A stretch of 36,419 nt of DNA, from contig JAUXSN010000002.1 in the NCBI GenBank assembly GCA_030679895.1, positions 1-36,419 of the forward strand, in the 5' to 3' direction. This document shows positions 1 through 9,186 of this stretch, piece by piece. Position 1 is the first letter of the stretch. Each line of letters begins with the position of its first letter. The notes beneath the pieces were generated by a model. It made no database searches, was not told the origin of the DNA, and saw nothing but the letters and a program-made list of their open reading frames with translations. The stretch comes from Candidatus Moraniibacteriota bacterium. Its GTDB lineage: Bacteria; Patescibacteriota; Minisyncoccia; Moranbacterales; UBA11712. The translations under genes were made by a program, and so were the position numbers.

Positions 1-6
1 CCGTTT

Positions 7-642
7 ATGGAAAAATTGATTAAAGAACGAAAATTAAACTTATTTGTCCTATCTAGTTCCCTTTATGTTTCATTTCAGCTTTTTGCCAATATCCTTTCAA
101 CCAAAATAGCCATATTGCCATATTTCAATCTGGCCATCGACGGAGGAACAGTCATTTATCCGCTCACTTTCACGTTGCGCGACTTCGTCCACAAAACCCA
201 CGGGAAAAAAGACGCCCGGCAGGTGATCATCATCGCGGCCGCTCTCAACGCCGTGATGTTCGGCCTCTTTTGGCTCGTCGGGAAAATGACTCCCGACCCG
301 ACCTGGCAATTCCAAAGGGCATACGAGCAAATTTTGCTTCCCGTGGGACGAATAGTCCTCGCGAGCATCATCGCCCAAGTGATTTCGGAGCTCATTGATA
401 CGGAAATTTTCAGTAGGGTATATAAAAAAACCAGTGATGCTGTGGCGGTTTTTTCGTCAAATAGCATCAGCTTGGTCGTGGACAGTTTCATTTTCAGCTT
501 CATCGCTTTTCTCGGCGTTTTGCCGTTTGCGACGGTGATGCAAATATTCGTCGCGAACATTTTGGTCAAATTCGTCATCAGCACTTTGAGTGTGCCGACG
601 ATAAAGCTGATCCCAAGAACAGCGAAATTTGAGGATATATAA
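7..642 (+). CDS. yhhQ: Queuosine precursor transporter, YhhQ/VUT family
   Basis: 211 aa multi-TM protein with YhhQ-like pattern (LSTKIAILPYFNLAIDGGTVIYPLTFTLRDFVHKTHGKKDAR). The start lies 6 bp from the window edge, so the N-terminus could be longer. Confidence 0.8.
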   Translation: MEKLIKERKLNLFVLSSSLYVSFQLFANILSTKIAILPYFNLAIDGGTVIYPLTFTLRDFVHKTHGKKDARQVIIIAAALNAVMFGLFWLVGKMTPDPTWQFQRAYEQILLPVGRIVLASIIAQVISELIDTEIFSRVYKKTSDAVAVFSSNSISLVVDSFIFSFIAFLGVLPFATVMQIFVANILVKFVISTLSVPTIKLIPRTAKFEDI

Positions 643-667
643 GGATAAATTTTTAATTTTAAATTTT

Positions 668-1354
668 ATGGAAATGATACCACCACAAGAAGAGGAAAAT
701 ACACTAGAACAAACACAAAAAAAAGTTGCTCGAGCTCTTTTAGAAATTGGAGCAGTTGGATTCAGGCCCGAAGATCCGATTCAATTTAAATCTGGCATTT
801 GGTCCCCTGTATATGTTGATAACCGTCTTTTCACCTCTAATCCAAACGAATGGAAAGATGTTATTGAAGGATTTCAGAATTTGATAAAAGAAAAAGCGCT
901 TTCATTTGATATGATTGCAGGTATAGAGTCTGCCGGTATTTCTCATAGTGCCGTTTTAGGATATCAAGAAAAAAAGCCCATGGTTTATGTGAAAAAAGAA
1001 GTAAAGGAGCACGGAACAAGAAAAAGGATCGAGGGCGGAAAAGTTGAAGGAAAAAAAGTGCTTTTGCTTGAAGATTTGGTTTCAACGGGAGGTAGCAGCA
1101 TATCCGGAGTGAATGTTCTACGAGAAGAAGGCGCTCAAGTTGATGACTGTGTCGTGATTGTAAGTTATGGTATGAAGAAAGCAACGGAAAAGTTTGATAA
1201 AGAAAAAGTTAATCTTCATACTCTCACATCCTTTCCTGTAATTTTAGAAGAAGCAGTGTCTATGGGCAAAATATCAGATGAAGTATCGGAGACAGTAAAA
1301 GATTGGCTTGCCGATCCTGATGGCTGGGCGGGGAGGCATGGATTTGATAAATAA
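668..1354 (+). CDS. pyrE: Orotate phosphoribosyltransferase
   Basis: PRPP-binding motif VLLLEDLVSTGGSS; FKSGIWSPVYVDNR typical of PyrE. Start placed at MEMIPPQEE rather than the upstream in-frame ATG at 629. Confidence 0.88.
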   Translation: MEMIPPQEEENTLEQTQKKVARALLEIGAVGFRPEDPIQFKSGIWSPVYVDNRLFTSNPNEWKDVIEGFQNLIKEKALSFDMIAGIESAGISHSAVLGYQEKKPMVYVKKEVKEHGTRKRIEGGKVEGKKVLLLEDLVSTGGSSISGVNVLREEGAQVDDCVVIVSYGMKKATEKFDKEKVNLHTLTSFPVILEEAVSMGKISDEVSETVKDWLADPDGWAGRHGFDK

Positions 1355-1365
1355 TATACTTTATC

Positions 1366-1395
1366 TTGTATCAGTAAACTAGTTTACTGATACAA
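1366..1395. repeat. Perfect 30-bp palindrome TTGTATCAGTAAACT|AGTTTACTGATACAA between pyrE and pyrF
   Basis: Arms are exact reverse complements; no T-run follows. Confidence 0.9.
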
Positions 1396-1430
1396 ACGTT
1401 CTTTAGCGCTAATAAGTAAATTTTATAAAC

Positions 1431-2228
1431 ATGCCCATTATTGACAAGTACAACGACCGATCAGACAAAGTTAATTCCCTCGCTTGCGTAGGGCTCGATT
1501 CGGAATTTGAAAAACTGCCGGAGCGCTTTAAGAAAATGGAAAATCCGCAGTTCGAATTCAATAAGTGGATCATTGATCAGACTCACGAATTCGTCGCCGC
1601 TTTCAAGACGAACATCGCTTTTTATGACCAGCGCGGCGATCAGGGACTCAAGGAGCTAAAAATGACGCAGGACTACATCAAAGAAAACCATCCGGATATT
1701 TTTCGAGTGTGCGATTCAAAAAGAGGTGACATCGGAAATACGAACAAAGGGTATGTTGATGAAATCCTTGATTGGCTGGATTTTGACGCTATGACCCTTC
1801 ATCCATATATGGGAAAAGAATCTCTGTTGCCGTTTCTTGAAAGAAAAGATAAGGGACTCATAATCCTTTGCCGCACTTCAAATCCAGGCGCGGGAGAGCT
1901 TCAGGATTTAATGATAAATAACAAGCCGGTCTGGCAGATAGTGGCAGAGAAAGTGCGGGACGAATGGAACGAGAATAATAATTGCATGTTGGTCGTTGGT
2001 GTGACCGTTCCAGAGGAAGCAAAAAGAATCCGCGAAATTGTAGGCGACATGACTTTTCTTATGCCCGGCGCCGGCGCCCAGGGAGGCGATATCGAAAAAA
2101 CCGTGAAAGCCTCACTTAATTCTCAAAATAAGGGTTTCATTCTCAATTCTTCCCGCGGAGTTATTTTTTCCGAAAATCCAAAAGAAGAAGCGAAGAAATT
2201 AAGGGACGAAATCAATAAGTATCGGTAA
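1431..2228 (+). CDS. pyrF: Orotidine 5'-phosphate decarboxylase (subfamily 2-like)
   Basis: VCDSKRGDIGNTNKGY catalytic motif; CRTSNPGAGELQ; MPGAGAQGGD phosphate loop. Confidence 0.9.
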   Translation: MPIIDKYNDRSDKVNSLACVGLDSEFEKLPERFKKMENPQFEFNKWIIDQTHEFVAAFKTNIAFYDQRGDQGLKELKMTQDYIKENHPDIFRVCDSKRGDIGNTNKGYVDEILDWLDFDAMTLHPYMGKESLLPFLERKDKGLIILCRTSNPGAGELQDLMINNKPVWQIVAEKVRDEWNENNNCMLVVGVTVPEEAKRIREIVGDMTFLMPGAGAQGGDIEKTVKASLNSQNKGFILNSSRGVIFSENPKEEAKKLRDEINKYR

Positions 2229-2231
2229 ATA

Positions 2232-2264
2232 AAAACCCCGAAGCTTAGCTTCGGGGTTTTTGTA
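2232..2264. terminator. Bidirectional intrinsic terminator between pyrF and purCE
   Basis: AAAAACCCCGAAGC-TTA-GCTTCGGGGTTTTT, with T-runs on both strands, between convergent genes. Confidence 0.9.
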
Positions 2265-2294
2265 TTTTGTTAAATAATCCGGCCATCTAATATA

Positions 2295-3605
2295 TCAGGT
2301 ATCGAAACTTTCCATTTTGAATCTCCGTTGCATATACGCGATTGGATTTTTTTTGGCCAAAATATTGAGCGCAAAATCGACCGCGTTGGATTCGCGTTCG
2401 ATCACCGCCATCGGGACATCCGAGGGCATCCGCAGGCTACTCCAGGCGTCCCCCGGAAAGATTTTGGCGGTCGCCGGAATGGAAATCACCGGCCAATGAG
2501 TATGAGTGGCAAGCACCGGTCCGAGTCCGTTGCTCAAACCCACTTTGGTGACAATCACTCCCCCGCCCGGAAATTCTCGCTCCAGATTTTCAAGTTCCTT
2601 GAGGCAAAGAGCGGTTTTTTTGTGTCCGGAAATTATTTTTTTCACCACTTTTATGCCCGGAATATCCGGCGCTTCCGGCGCTTCGTCTTTTTCCGAGCCG
2701 GTCCACAAAACCAGCGCCTGGTCGGGAATATACGGAAAATCTTGCACGAGGTCTGCCACAATTTGATACTTGGGTTCGATTGTTTCCAGATCTTCCCCGT
2801 CACGGAAAGCTTGCTTCGAAAGCTCTTTCCATTGGGGATCTCGCAAACGCCAGGAATCGTTATCAATTACGTCCGCTACCACCAGCTCCCCGTCTTTGGT
2901 CAACCCAAATTCAATCTTCATATCAAGCATCCTGTAATTTCTTTGCGAAAACGCGCCCTCGAGAACCAAAAAGGTTTTCCGCATAATTTCGTCCATTTTT
3001 TTGAGTCTTCCGGAATCTCCCAAAAGCACTTTTTCGCGTGGTATTGTCCTTTTGAGATCCGCTTCTTTGTCCCAAACCGGCTTCCAGGCAAAAAGCGGCT
3101 TCCAATCCTCCTCTTGCGGGTTGAGAATCACCGGATCGTCCTGTTCCGAGGTCAGGTCTTCGATCAGCGTTTCACCGGCAATGGAAACTCCCCCTTTGGT
3201 TGTCTTCAGGAAAAATTCATTCACGAGATGGCGAAAATAGACCGGCGGCTTGCCCTCTGAAACTGCCATTTGCGGATTTCTTTTAAGATAACTGCCGAAA
3301 GCGTAGCGCCTCGGCACGGCTTCAACTAGGATCATTTGGCAAGGCTTGGCGGCAAACTCTGTTTCGGAGATTTGCTCCACGAAGTGCGTGGGAATTCCCG
3401 CTTTGTTCAAAAGCTCAAACACCCGGCAAGTCGTGAGATTTGAATTCTTGCCTTTGCTTTTGAATTTTTTGGTATATTTTGGATCGTTGAACGCGGTAAT
3501 GTCGTCTTTGTATTCGACGATTACCGTCTTGAGATCTTTTTTGTTTTCCCAAATTTTTTTGGTTTTTCCCTCCGCGATCAAATCGCCTTTTTGATACTGC
3601 GACAT
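2295..3605 (-). CDS. purC-purE: Bifunctional SAICAR synthetase / PAICS-type AIR carboxylase (PurC-PurE fusion)
   Basis: N-terminal PurC (IAEGKTKKIWE, VEAVPRRYAFGSYLKRNP, LDMKIEFGLTKDGELVVADVIDNDSWRL); C-terminal PurE-like (VLWTGSEKDEAP, ISGHKK, GLSNGLGPVLATHTHWPVISIPA, DAWSSLRMPSDV). Confidence 0.88.
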   Translation of the reverse strand: MSQYQKGDLIAEGKTKKIWENKKDLKTVIVEYKDDITAFNDPKYTKKFKSKGKNSNLTTCRVFELLNKAGIPTHFVEQISETEFAAKPCQMILVEAVPRRYAFGSYLKRNPQMAVSEGKPPVYFRHLVNEFFLKTTKGGVSIAGETLIEDLTSEQDDPVILNPQEEDWKPLFAWKPVWDKEADLKRTIPREKVLLGDSGRLKKMDEIMRKTFLVLEGAFSQRNYRMLDMKIEFGLTKDGELVVADVIDNDSWRLRDPQWKELSKQAFRDGEDLETIEPKYQIVADLVQDFPYIPDQALVLWTGSEKDEAPEAPDIPGIKVVKKIISGHKKTALCLKELENLEREFPGGGVIVTKVGLSNGLGPVLATHTHWPVISIPATAKIFPGDAWSSLRMPSDVPMAVIERESNAVDFALNILAKKNPIAYMQRRFKMESFDT

Positions 3606-3627
3606 AAAAATAATTTAATTGTATATA

Positions 3628-4932
3628 TTAATTCTTGCCAAAAACTCTTTCAAATATATAATCCACATGTTTCAGCTTCAGCTTCAAATCAAAACACTCT
3701 TCCAACTCTTTTCCACTGATATATTTCATAACTTCTTTATTTTTCCGCAAAGCCTCCTGAAAATCTTCCCGGCTTTCCCAGCAATTTTGGGCAATATCGC
3801 GGACGATTTTATAGGCATCTTCCCGCGGGAGATTGCTCTTCTCGGCCAGTAGCGTCTGAACCTCCTGGGAGAAAACCAATCCTTTGGTGAGAAAAATATT
3901 TTCCTTCATCTTCTCGGGATAGGCTATCAATTTTTCCAGGCTGCCCGCCAGGCGGTTCAGCATATAATCAAGGAGTATCGAAGCGTCGGGTAAAAATATT
4001 CTTTCCTGGCCCGAGTTGGAAATGTCCCGCTCATCCCAAGTGCTTATTGTTCCGAGAGCCGTCACCGCGTATCCCCGCATCATATTCGCCATGCCGGATA
4101 AATTTTCGAAGGATATGGGATTACGCTTATGGGGCATAGCCGATGAGCCCCTTTGATTTTTGGGATCGAAATATTCCTGCGCCTCGAGAATTTCCGTTCT
4201 CTGCAACGTTCTGATGTTCACGCATATTTTTTCCACCGTCCCGGCAATGATCGCGAGAGTTGAAACGTATTCCGCAATGATATCGCGGGAAATAATTTGA
4301 GTGGCAATAATCGGTTTAAGACCGAGGATTTGGCAAGTTTCCTCTTCGATCTTGGGATCGAGCGTATACATTCCGACGGCTCCGGAAATTTTCCCGACCG
4401 CCACCCGTTCGCGTAATTTTTTCAGCCGATCTTCATGCCGCGCGAATTCGTCATACCATTTGGCCAGTTTCACGCCGAAAGTTATCGGCTCGGCGTGTAC
4501 ACCATGCGTGCGGCCAATTTGCGCCACATCTTTATATTCAAACGCTTTATTTTTTAAAACTTCTTTGTTTTTTTTAACGCGATCCAGCAGCAGATCAATG
4601 CTAGCCGCCAATTGCAAGCTTAGAGCCGTATCCTGCGTGTCATACGAAGTCATTCCGGCATGCCAAAAAGGCCGCAGTTTTTCGGGAAGCTGGGGCGAGG
4701 TGTGCATAAGAAAGGCGATCACATCATGTTTTGTGATCTCTTTTTCAATTCGGTTGATTTCTTCCGGATCTATTTTTATCGATTCAACCAGATTTTCCGG
4801 AATTTTTACCTTAAGCAGGCCAAGATTAACTTTGGCTCGCAGTACGGCGATCTCGACTTTAACCCAATTGCGAAATTTGGTTTCGTTGCTCCAAATTTGG
4901 CTCATTTCCTTGGTGGAATATCTCGAAATCAT
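3628..4932 (-). CDS. purB: Adenylosuccinate lyase
   Basis: Signature GSSAMPHKRNPISFENLSG; TSYDTQDTALSLQL; GRTHGVHAEPITFG. Confidence 0.93.
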   Translation of the reverse strand: MISRYSTKEMSQIWSNETKFRNWVKVEIAVLRAKVNLGLLKVKIPENLVESIKIDPEEINRIEKEITKHDVIAFLMHTSPQLPEKLRPFWHAGMTSYDTQDTALSLQLAASIDLLLDRVKKNKEVLKNKAFEYKDVAQIGRTHGVHAEPITFGVKLAKWYDEFARHEDRLKKLRERVAVGKISGAVGMYTLDPKIEEETCQILGLKPIIATQIISRDIIAEYVSTLAIIAGTVEKICVNIRTLQRTEILEAQEYFDPKNQRGSSAMPHKRNPISFENLSGMANMMRGYAVTALGTISTWDERDISNSGQERIFLPDASILLDYMLNRLAGSLEKLIAYPEKMKENIFLTKGLVFSQEVQTLLAEKSNLPREDAYKIVRDIAQNCWESREDFQEALRKNKEVMKYISGKELEECFDLKLKLKHVDYIFERVFGKN

Positions 4933-5025
4933 GCTTTATATATCAATAATAGTTAGGTTGATTTTCCTAAATATTATTCTAGAGGATAAACATTCTGTTG
5001 TCCAAAATTATACGCCAAAGTATTA

Positions 5026-7248
5026 TCATTTCTTATATATCCGCAAGCTGTTCGCCACCACCGAAACCGAGCTCATGGACATCGCAGCGGCGGCGATGAT
5101 CGGGCTCAAGAGCCCTGCCGCGGCCAAAGGAATGGCAATAACGTTATAGGCAAAGGCCCAAAAAAGATTTTGCTTGATCGTCTTGAAAGTGAGACGGGAA
5201 ATTTTGATCGCTTCGACCACTTTCTCAAGATTATTTTGAATGAGGATTATTTGGCCGGCTTCTTTCGCGATGTCTGTCGCCGATCCCATAGCGATTCCAA
5301 GATCGGCTTGCACGAGGCTCGGCGCGTCATTGATTCCGTCGCCGACAAAAATAACTTTTTCGCCCTGCTTTTGAAGCTTCTTCACTTCCTCCGACTTTTC
5401 CGATGGCAGAACCTCCGCCAAAACTTTTGCGATCCCGAGTTCCTGCGCCACGGCTTCGGCGGTTTTTTTGTTGTCCCCTGTTATCATCGCGAGCTCGAGT
5501 CCCATATTCTTGAGTTCCTCGATCACTTTTTTTGATTCATCCCGAATCTCGTCGGCGACCACAATGGCTCCGACAATTTGAGCTCCATGCGCCACAAAAA
5601 GCCGCGTTCCCGTTCCCAATTTATCATCACTAATGATTCCGTCCGCCCATTTTGTCTCTAAATTATTTTCTTCCAACAATTTTTTGTTTCCCAAAAGCAA
5701 AGCTGTTTTATGTTCCACGCAATTGGCTTTTATCCCTTTTCCTCTTATTTCTTTCACATTCTCGAGTTCCGCCAGTTTAATATTCCTCCCCTCAATATGT
5801 TTCGCTACTGCTTTTGAAAGCGGATGGTCTGAATTTTTGGCAAGGCTCGCCGCAATTTTCAGAATTTTATCTTCCGTGAATTTATGCCCCGGATTACTGA
5901 TTATTTTTTGCACTTCCGGTTTTCCGCGAGTCAGCGTTCCCGTCTTATCGAACACAACTATAGTGATGTCTTTCGCTCTTTCAAAACTTTCCCCTTCTTT
6001 AAAAAGGATTCCATTTTTCGATCCCCGACCAGTTCCAACCATAATGGCCGTCGGAGTAGCCAGGCCCAAGGCGCAAGGGCAGGCGATCACCAAAACCGCC
6101 ACAGCATTTATGATCGCTATCGCCAAGTTATGACTGAAAAGATACCAACCGAAGAAAGTTAGAAAGGCCACGCAGATTATCGCCGGCACAAAAATACCCG
6201 ATATTTTGTCGGCCAGTTTCTGGATCGGCGCTTTTGAGGATTGAGCCTCTTCGACAGTTCTGATTATTTGCGCGAGCACTGTTTCTTCGCCAATATGCGT
6301 TATTTTTATCTTAAGCACTCCGTCTAAGTTGACCGTCGCGCCGTATGCTGAAGAATATTTTTTCTTTTCCACCGGCAGGGATTCTCCGGTCAGCATCGAT
6401 TCATCAATATTGGATTCGCCCTCGACCACGATTCCATCGAGCGGAATTTTCTCTCCGGCTCGTACAATGATTGTATCGCCGACTTTAATTTCATAAATAT
6501 TTACTTCTTTTTCTTCGCCATTCACTATAAGCCGCGCTTTTTTTACCCCGAGTTCCAATAGTTTTCGCATCGCCTCCCCCGCTTGGCCGGTACTTTTGGC
6601 CTCAAAATATTTTCCGAGGATAATAAGGGTGATAATGAGCGCCGCCGATTCCAAATAGCCAACGCGCGCGGAAAATATCGCCCACAGGCTGTAGAAATAG
6701 GCCGTGAGCGTGCCAAGCGAAATCAAAGTGTCCATGTTGGCCCGCATTTTTTTGGCTTGCATATACGCCATCCGGTGAAAGCGCCAGCCGCAATAGAAAA
6801 CAACCACTGTTGCAAAAAAAAGATTGAGCCACATGACAAGATCGGTTTTCAAGATCAAAACACCCGTCTCAATCTTGAAAAACATACCAAGAAGGAGGGG
6901 GGCACTCAAAATGGCAGAACCCAAGAACGCTAGCCAATTTTTCCGGATATCCTCGCCGATATGTTCATGCTCGCCATTTTCCATGAGCATTCGATGTTCT
7001 GTATGCTTCGTATGCTCCATGTTATGTGTTTCGTGTTCTACAACTTCATAGCCGTTATCCTTTATCACCTGCTTAACATCCTCCCCGCTCAAAACATCCG
7101 CGTCGTATTCAACAGACGCTTTTTTGGTCGCGAAGTTAACATTCGCGCTTAAAACACCTTTCCTTTTCAAAAGTTCTTTTTCGTTGTTTATGGCGCAAGA
7201 GGCGCAAGACATGCCGCTAATTTTAATTGATATTTTTTTTGATTCCAT
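5026..7248 (-). CDS. copA: Copper-translocating P1B-type ATPase
   Basis: N-terminal HMA (GMSCASCA), CPC motif ([11 protein letters not shown]), [17 protein letters not shown]. Confidence 0.95.
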   Translation of the reverse strand: MESKKISIKISGMSCASCAINNEKELLKRKGVLSANVNFATKKASVEYDADVLSGEDVKQVIKDNGYEVVEHETHNMEHTKHTEHRMLMENGEHEHIGEDIRKNWLAFLGSAILSAPLLLGMFFKIETGVLILKTDLVMWLNLFFATVVVFYCGWRFHRMAYMQAKKMRANMDTLISLGTLTAYFYSLWAIFSARVGYLESAALIITLIILGKYFEAKSTGQAGEAMRKLLELGVKKARLIVNGEEKEVNIYEIKVGDTIIVRAGEKIPLDGIVVEGESNIDESMLTGESLPVEKKKYSSAYGATVNLDGVLKIKITHIGEETVLAQIIRTVEEAQSSKAPIQKLADKISGIFVPAIICVAFLTFFGWYLFSHNLAIAIINAVAVLVIACPCALGLATPTAIMVGTGRGSKNGILFKEGESFERAKDITIVVFDKTGTLTRGKPEVQKIISNPGHKFTEDKILKIAASLAKNSDHPLSKAVAKHIEGRNIKLAELENVKEIRGKGIKANCVEHKTALLLGNKKLLEENNLETKWADGIISDDKLGTGTRLFVAHGAQIVGAIVVADEIRDESKKVIEELKNMGLELAMITGDNKKTAEAVAQELGIAKVLAEVLPSEKSEEVKKLQKQGEKVIFVGDGINDAPSLVQADLGIAMGSATDIAKEAGQIILIQNNLEKVVEAIKISRLTFKTIKQNLFWAFAYNVIAIPLAAAGLLSPIIAAAAMSMSSVSVVANSLRIYKK

Positions 7249-7259
7249 AAATTTGGATC

Positions 7260-8657
7260 TTATTCCACTATAAATTTACCCCGCACCATTCCCATTCCGC
7301 AGCTGAAGGCGATCTCGCCGGATTTTTGAGGAGTGAATTGCACCACATTTTCGCCATACTTCAAATTTTTCGAAATATTGAAAGACGGCACGATGATCGT
7401 GCTGGTGCAGCCGCTGACATTCACACCGTTGATAACCCATCTTACGGGAACACCCTGCTTTATCTTGAAAACGCTCGGTTCAAACCCGCTTGAGGTTACG
7501 TTCATAGTTATGGTTTGTTCGACCTGGCTCGCGGTCTGTTTTTGAACGGGTGCAGTATCGCTTTTTACCGCAATCTCTTTTTTATTGTTATTCGAACTTA
7601 TGACATTTGTCTTCACGCCCTTGAGAGCCAGACCGGAATTGAGCGTATAAATGGCAAAAATTATGATGAGAGCCCCCGCCACTTTTTGAAATACCACGAA
7701 TCCCCGATTTTTTGCGAAGGATGCCGTGATACCCAAAACCAGAAGTGTTGGTACTGTGCCAAGCGCGAAGAGAAACAGGCTCAAGGCGCCAATCAGAAAA
7801 CTGCCGGAAGCCAGCGCGAAGAGCTGCATACTTTGAGTGAACCCGCAGGGAAGAAAAAAACTTAAACCGCCCAGAAGAAAGGGAGCTGCTTTATGTTCCG
7901 AGCGCTTCAATTCTTTCCATTTGCCGCTAAAACTTTTGGGCATTCGAATCCCGACAGCTGAAAGCGAAGGAACAATCCCCAGGATATTCAGTCCCAGCCA
8001 TCCCATAACCACGGCGATGATGATCGTATAGGCGGAAATGAAATTGCCGGATACATTCAGTTCTCCGCCGATGATTCCCAACAGTCCGCCTAAAAGAAAA
8101 AATGCCGCCAATCGTCCGGTATGAAAAAATAAATTCGGCCGGACGGCGCTTTCAAAAAAACCTTTCCCGCTGCTTTGATACTTCTCGGAAAAAGCGATTA
8201 TTACCGCTCCCACCACCGCGAGACACGAAGAGACGGAAGCAACCAGACCGATAAGAAAAGATACTCCGTATGACAGCGTTGCGCTTTTAATATTAATCGC
8301 ATCAACGAAGCTGGCGCTTTGAAAAAGGCGACACAGTAATAAAATGATTAGGGTAATAATGCCCGCGTTCAGCCAGTCCTGCCACGTAGCTTTGTTTTTC
8401 CCGCCATTTTCTTTTTCGGCTTGCCTCGCCGATAGACGGGACGGATTATTTTCAGTAGCGGCATAGCCGTATTTTTTGGCAATTTCTTTTATCGCGTCGA
8501 GATCCGGCTCCGTTTCTTGGTAAAAAATTTCGGCCGTATTGTTTTTCCAATCCACTTTTACATCCGCCACACCGGCGACATTTCTGAATTCACCATCGAG
8601 CAATTTTTCGCAGCTCGCGCAATGCATCCCTTGGATATAGATTTTTTTTGAACGCAT
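7260..8657 (-). CDS. HMA domain - TauE/SafE (DsbD-like) membrane domain - C-terminal cupredoxin-like domain fusion
   Basis: N-term [12 protein letters not shown]; multi-TM core [19 protein letters not shown] and [22 protein letters not shown]-term [25 protein letters not shown]...[20 protein letters not shown]. Confidence 0.85.
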   Translation of the reverse strand: MRSKKIYIQGMHCASCEKLLDGEFRNVAGVADVKVDWKNNTAEIFYQETEPDLDAIKEIAKKYGYAATENNPSRLSARQAEKENGGKNKATWQDWLNAGIITLIILLLCRLFQSASFVDAINIKSATLSYGVSFLIGLVASVSSCLAVVGAVIIAFSEKYQSSGKGFFESAVRPNLFFHTGRLAAFFLLGGLLGIIGGELNVSGNFISAYTIIIAVVMGWLGLNILGIVPSLSAVGIRMPKSFSGKWKELKRSEHKAAPFLLGGLSFFLPCGFTQSMQLFALASGSFLIGALSLFLFALGTVPTLLVLGITASFAKNRGFVVFQKVAGALIIIFAIYTLNSGLALKGVKTNVISSNNNKKEIAVKSDTAPVQKQTASQVEQTITMNVTSSGFEPSVFKIKQGVPVRWVINGVNVSGCTSTIIVPSFNISKNLKYGENVVQFTPQKSGEIAFSCGMGMVRGKFIVE

Positions 8658-8664
8658 ATTTTTT

Positions 8665-8705
8665 CCAAGATCCGACCTTGGGGCGACCCTAAGGTTGGAC
8701 CTTAG
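8665..8705. promoter_or_regulatory. Two tandem related 17-bp palindromes between csoR and the HMA-TauE/SafE fusion gene
   Basis: CCAAGATCCGACCTTGG (8665-8681, near-palindrome) and CTAAGGTTGGACCTTAG (8689-8705, perfect 7-bp arms, 3-nt centre), 24-bp period. Confidence 0.75.
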
Positions 8706-8715
8706 TATATCATTA

Positions 8716-9006
8716 TTATTTCGACAATCTGCTAATATTCAGTATCTCATCGATCATTTCTTGCTTTCGCTTCTCATTCGTCCCCCGCATAGCGCTCACA
8801 AAACAGCTGTTGAGATGCCGCTCCAGCAGCTTATTATTGGCCGACTTCAAAAGGCCGATGACCGCCAAATTCTGCTGGAGGATATCAATGCAGTATTCCT
8901 TATTTTCAACCATTTTTATTACGTTTCCGAGATGGCTATGGGCTTTCTTCAGCGCCGTAATGATTTCTTTATTTTTATCGGATAAATCGGTTTTGACATT
9001 TGACAT
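8716..9006 (-). CDS. csoR: CsoR-family metal-sensing transcriptional repressor
   Basis: Helical DUF156-type protein with Cys-His-Cys pattern YCIDILQQ...LERHLNSCFVSAM; adjacent to copper genes. Confidence 0.85.
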   Translation of the reverse strand: MSNVKTDLSDKNKEIITALKKAHSHLGNVIKMVENKEYCIDILQQNLAVIGLLKSANNKLLERHLNSCFVSAMRGTNEKRKQEMIDEILNISRLSK

Positions 9007-9028
9007 GTGAGTTTTAAGCTTTATTTAT

Positions 9029-9075
9029 TACCTCCCCCCTAGGTATACACTATACTCTACTCCAGATGCTGTCAA
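9029..9075 (-). promoter_or_regulatory. csoR promoter with CsoR-type operator
   Basis: On the minus strand TTGACA (9070-9075), TATAGT (9049-9054), then TACCTAGGGGGGAGGTA (9029-9045), a TACC/GGTA dyad with a G-tract as in CsoR operators. Confidence 0.7.
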
Positions 9076-9125
9076 ATTATTTCAATGACGTTTGGATTTC
9101 TTTCATTTCATGACATTAGCGTACT

Positions 9126-9162
9126 AAATATAGCCAGACGTTTTTGTTTGGCTATATTTTTT
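9126..9162 (+). terminator. Intrinsic-terminator-like hairpin upstream of the metallophosphoesterase gene
   Basis: AAATATAGCCA / TGGCTATATTT 11-bp arms followed by a T-run. Confidence 0.75.
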
Positions 9163-9186
9163 GTCCATCAATGCTATAATAAAAGC

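Noticed and set aside
2328-3260. 310-aa plus-strand ORF opposite purC-purE
   Set aside because: Antisense shadow ORF of a strong conserved CDS; composition (Phe/Arg/His-rich) is not protein-like.
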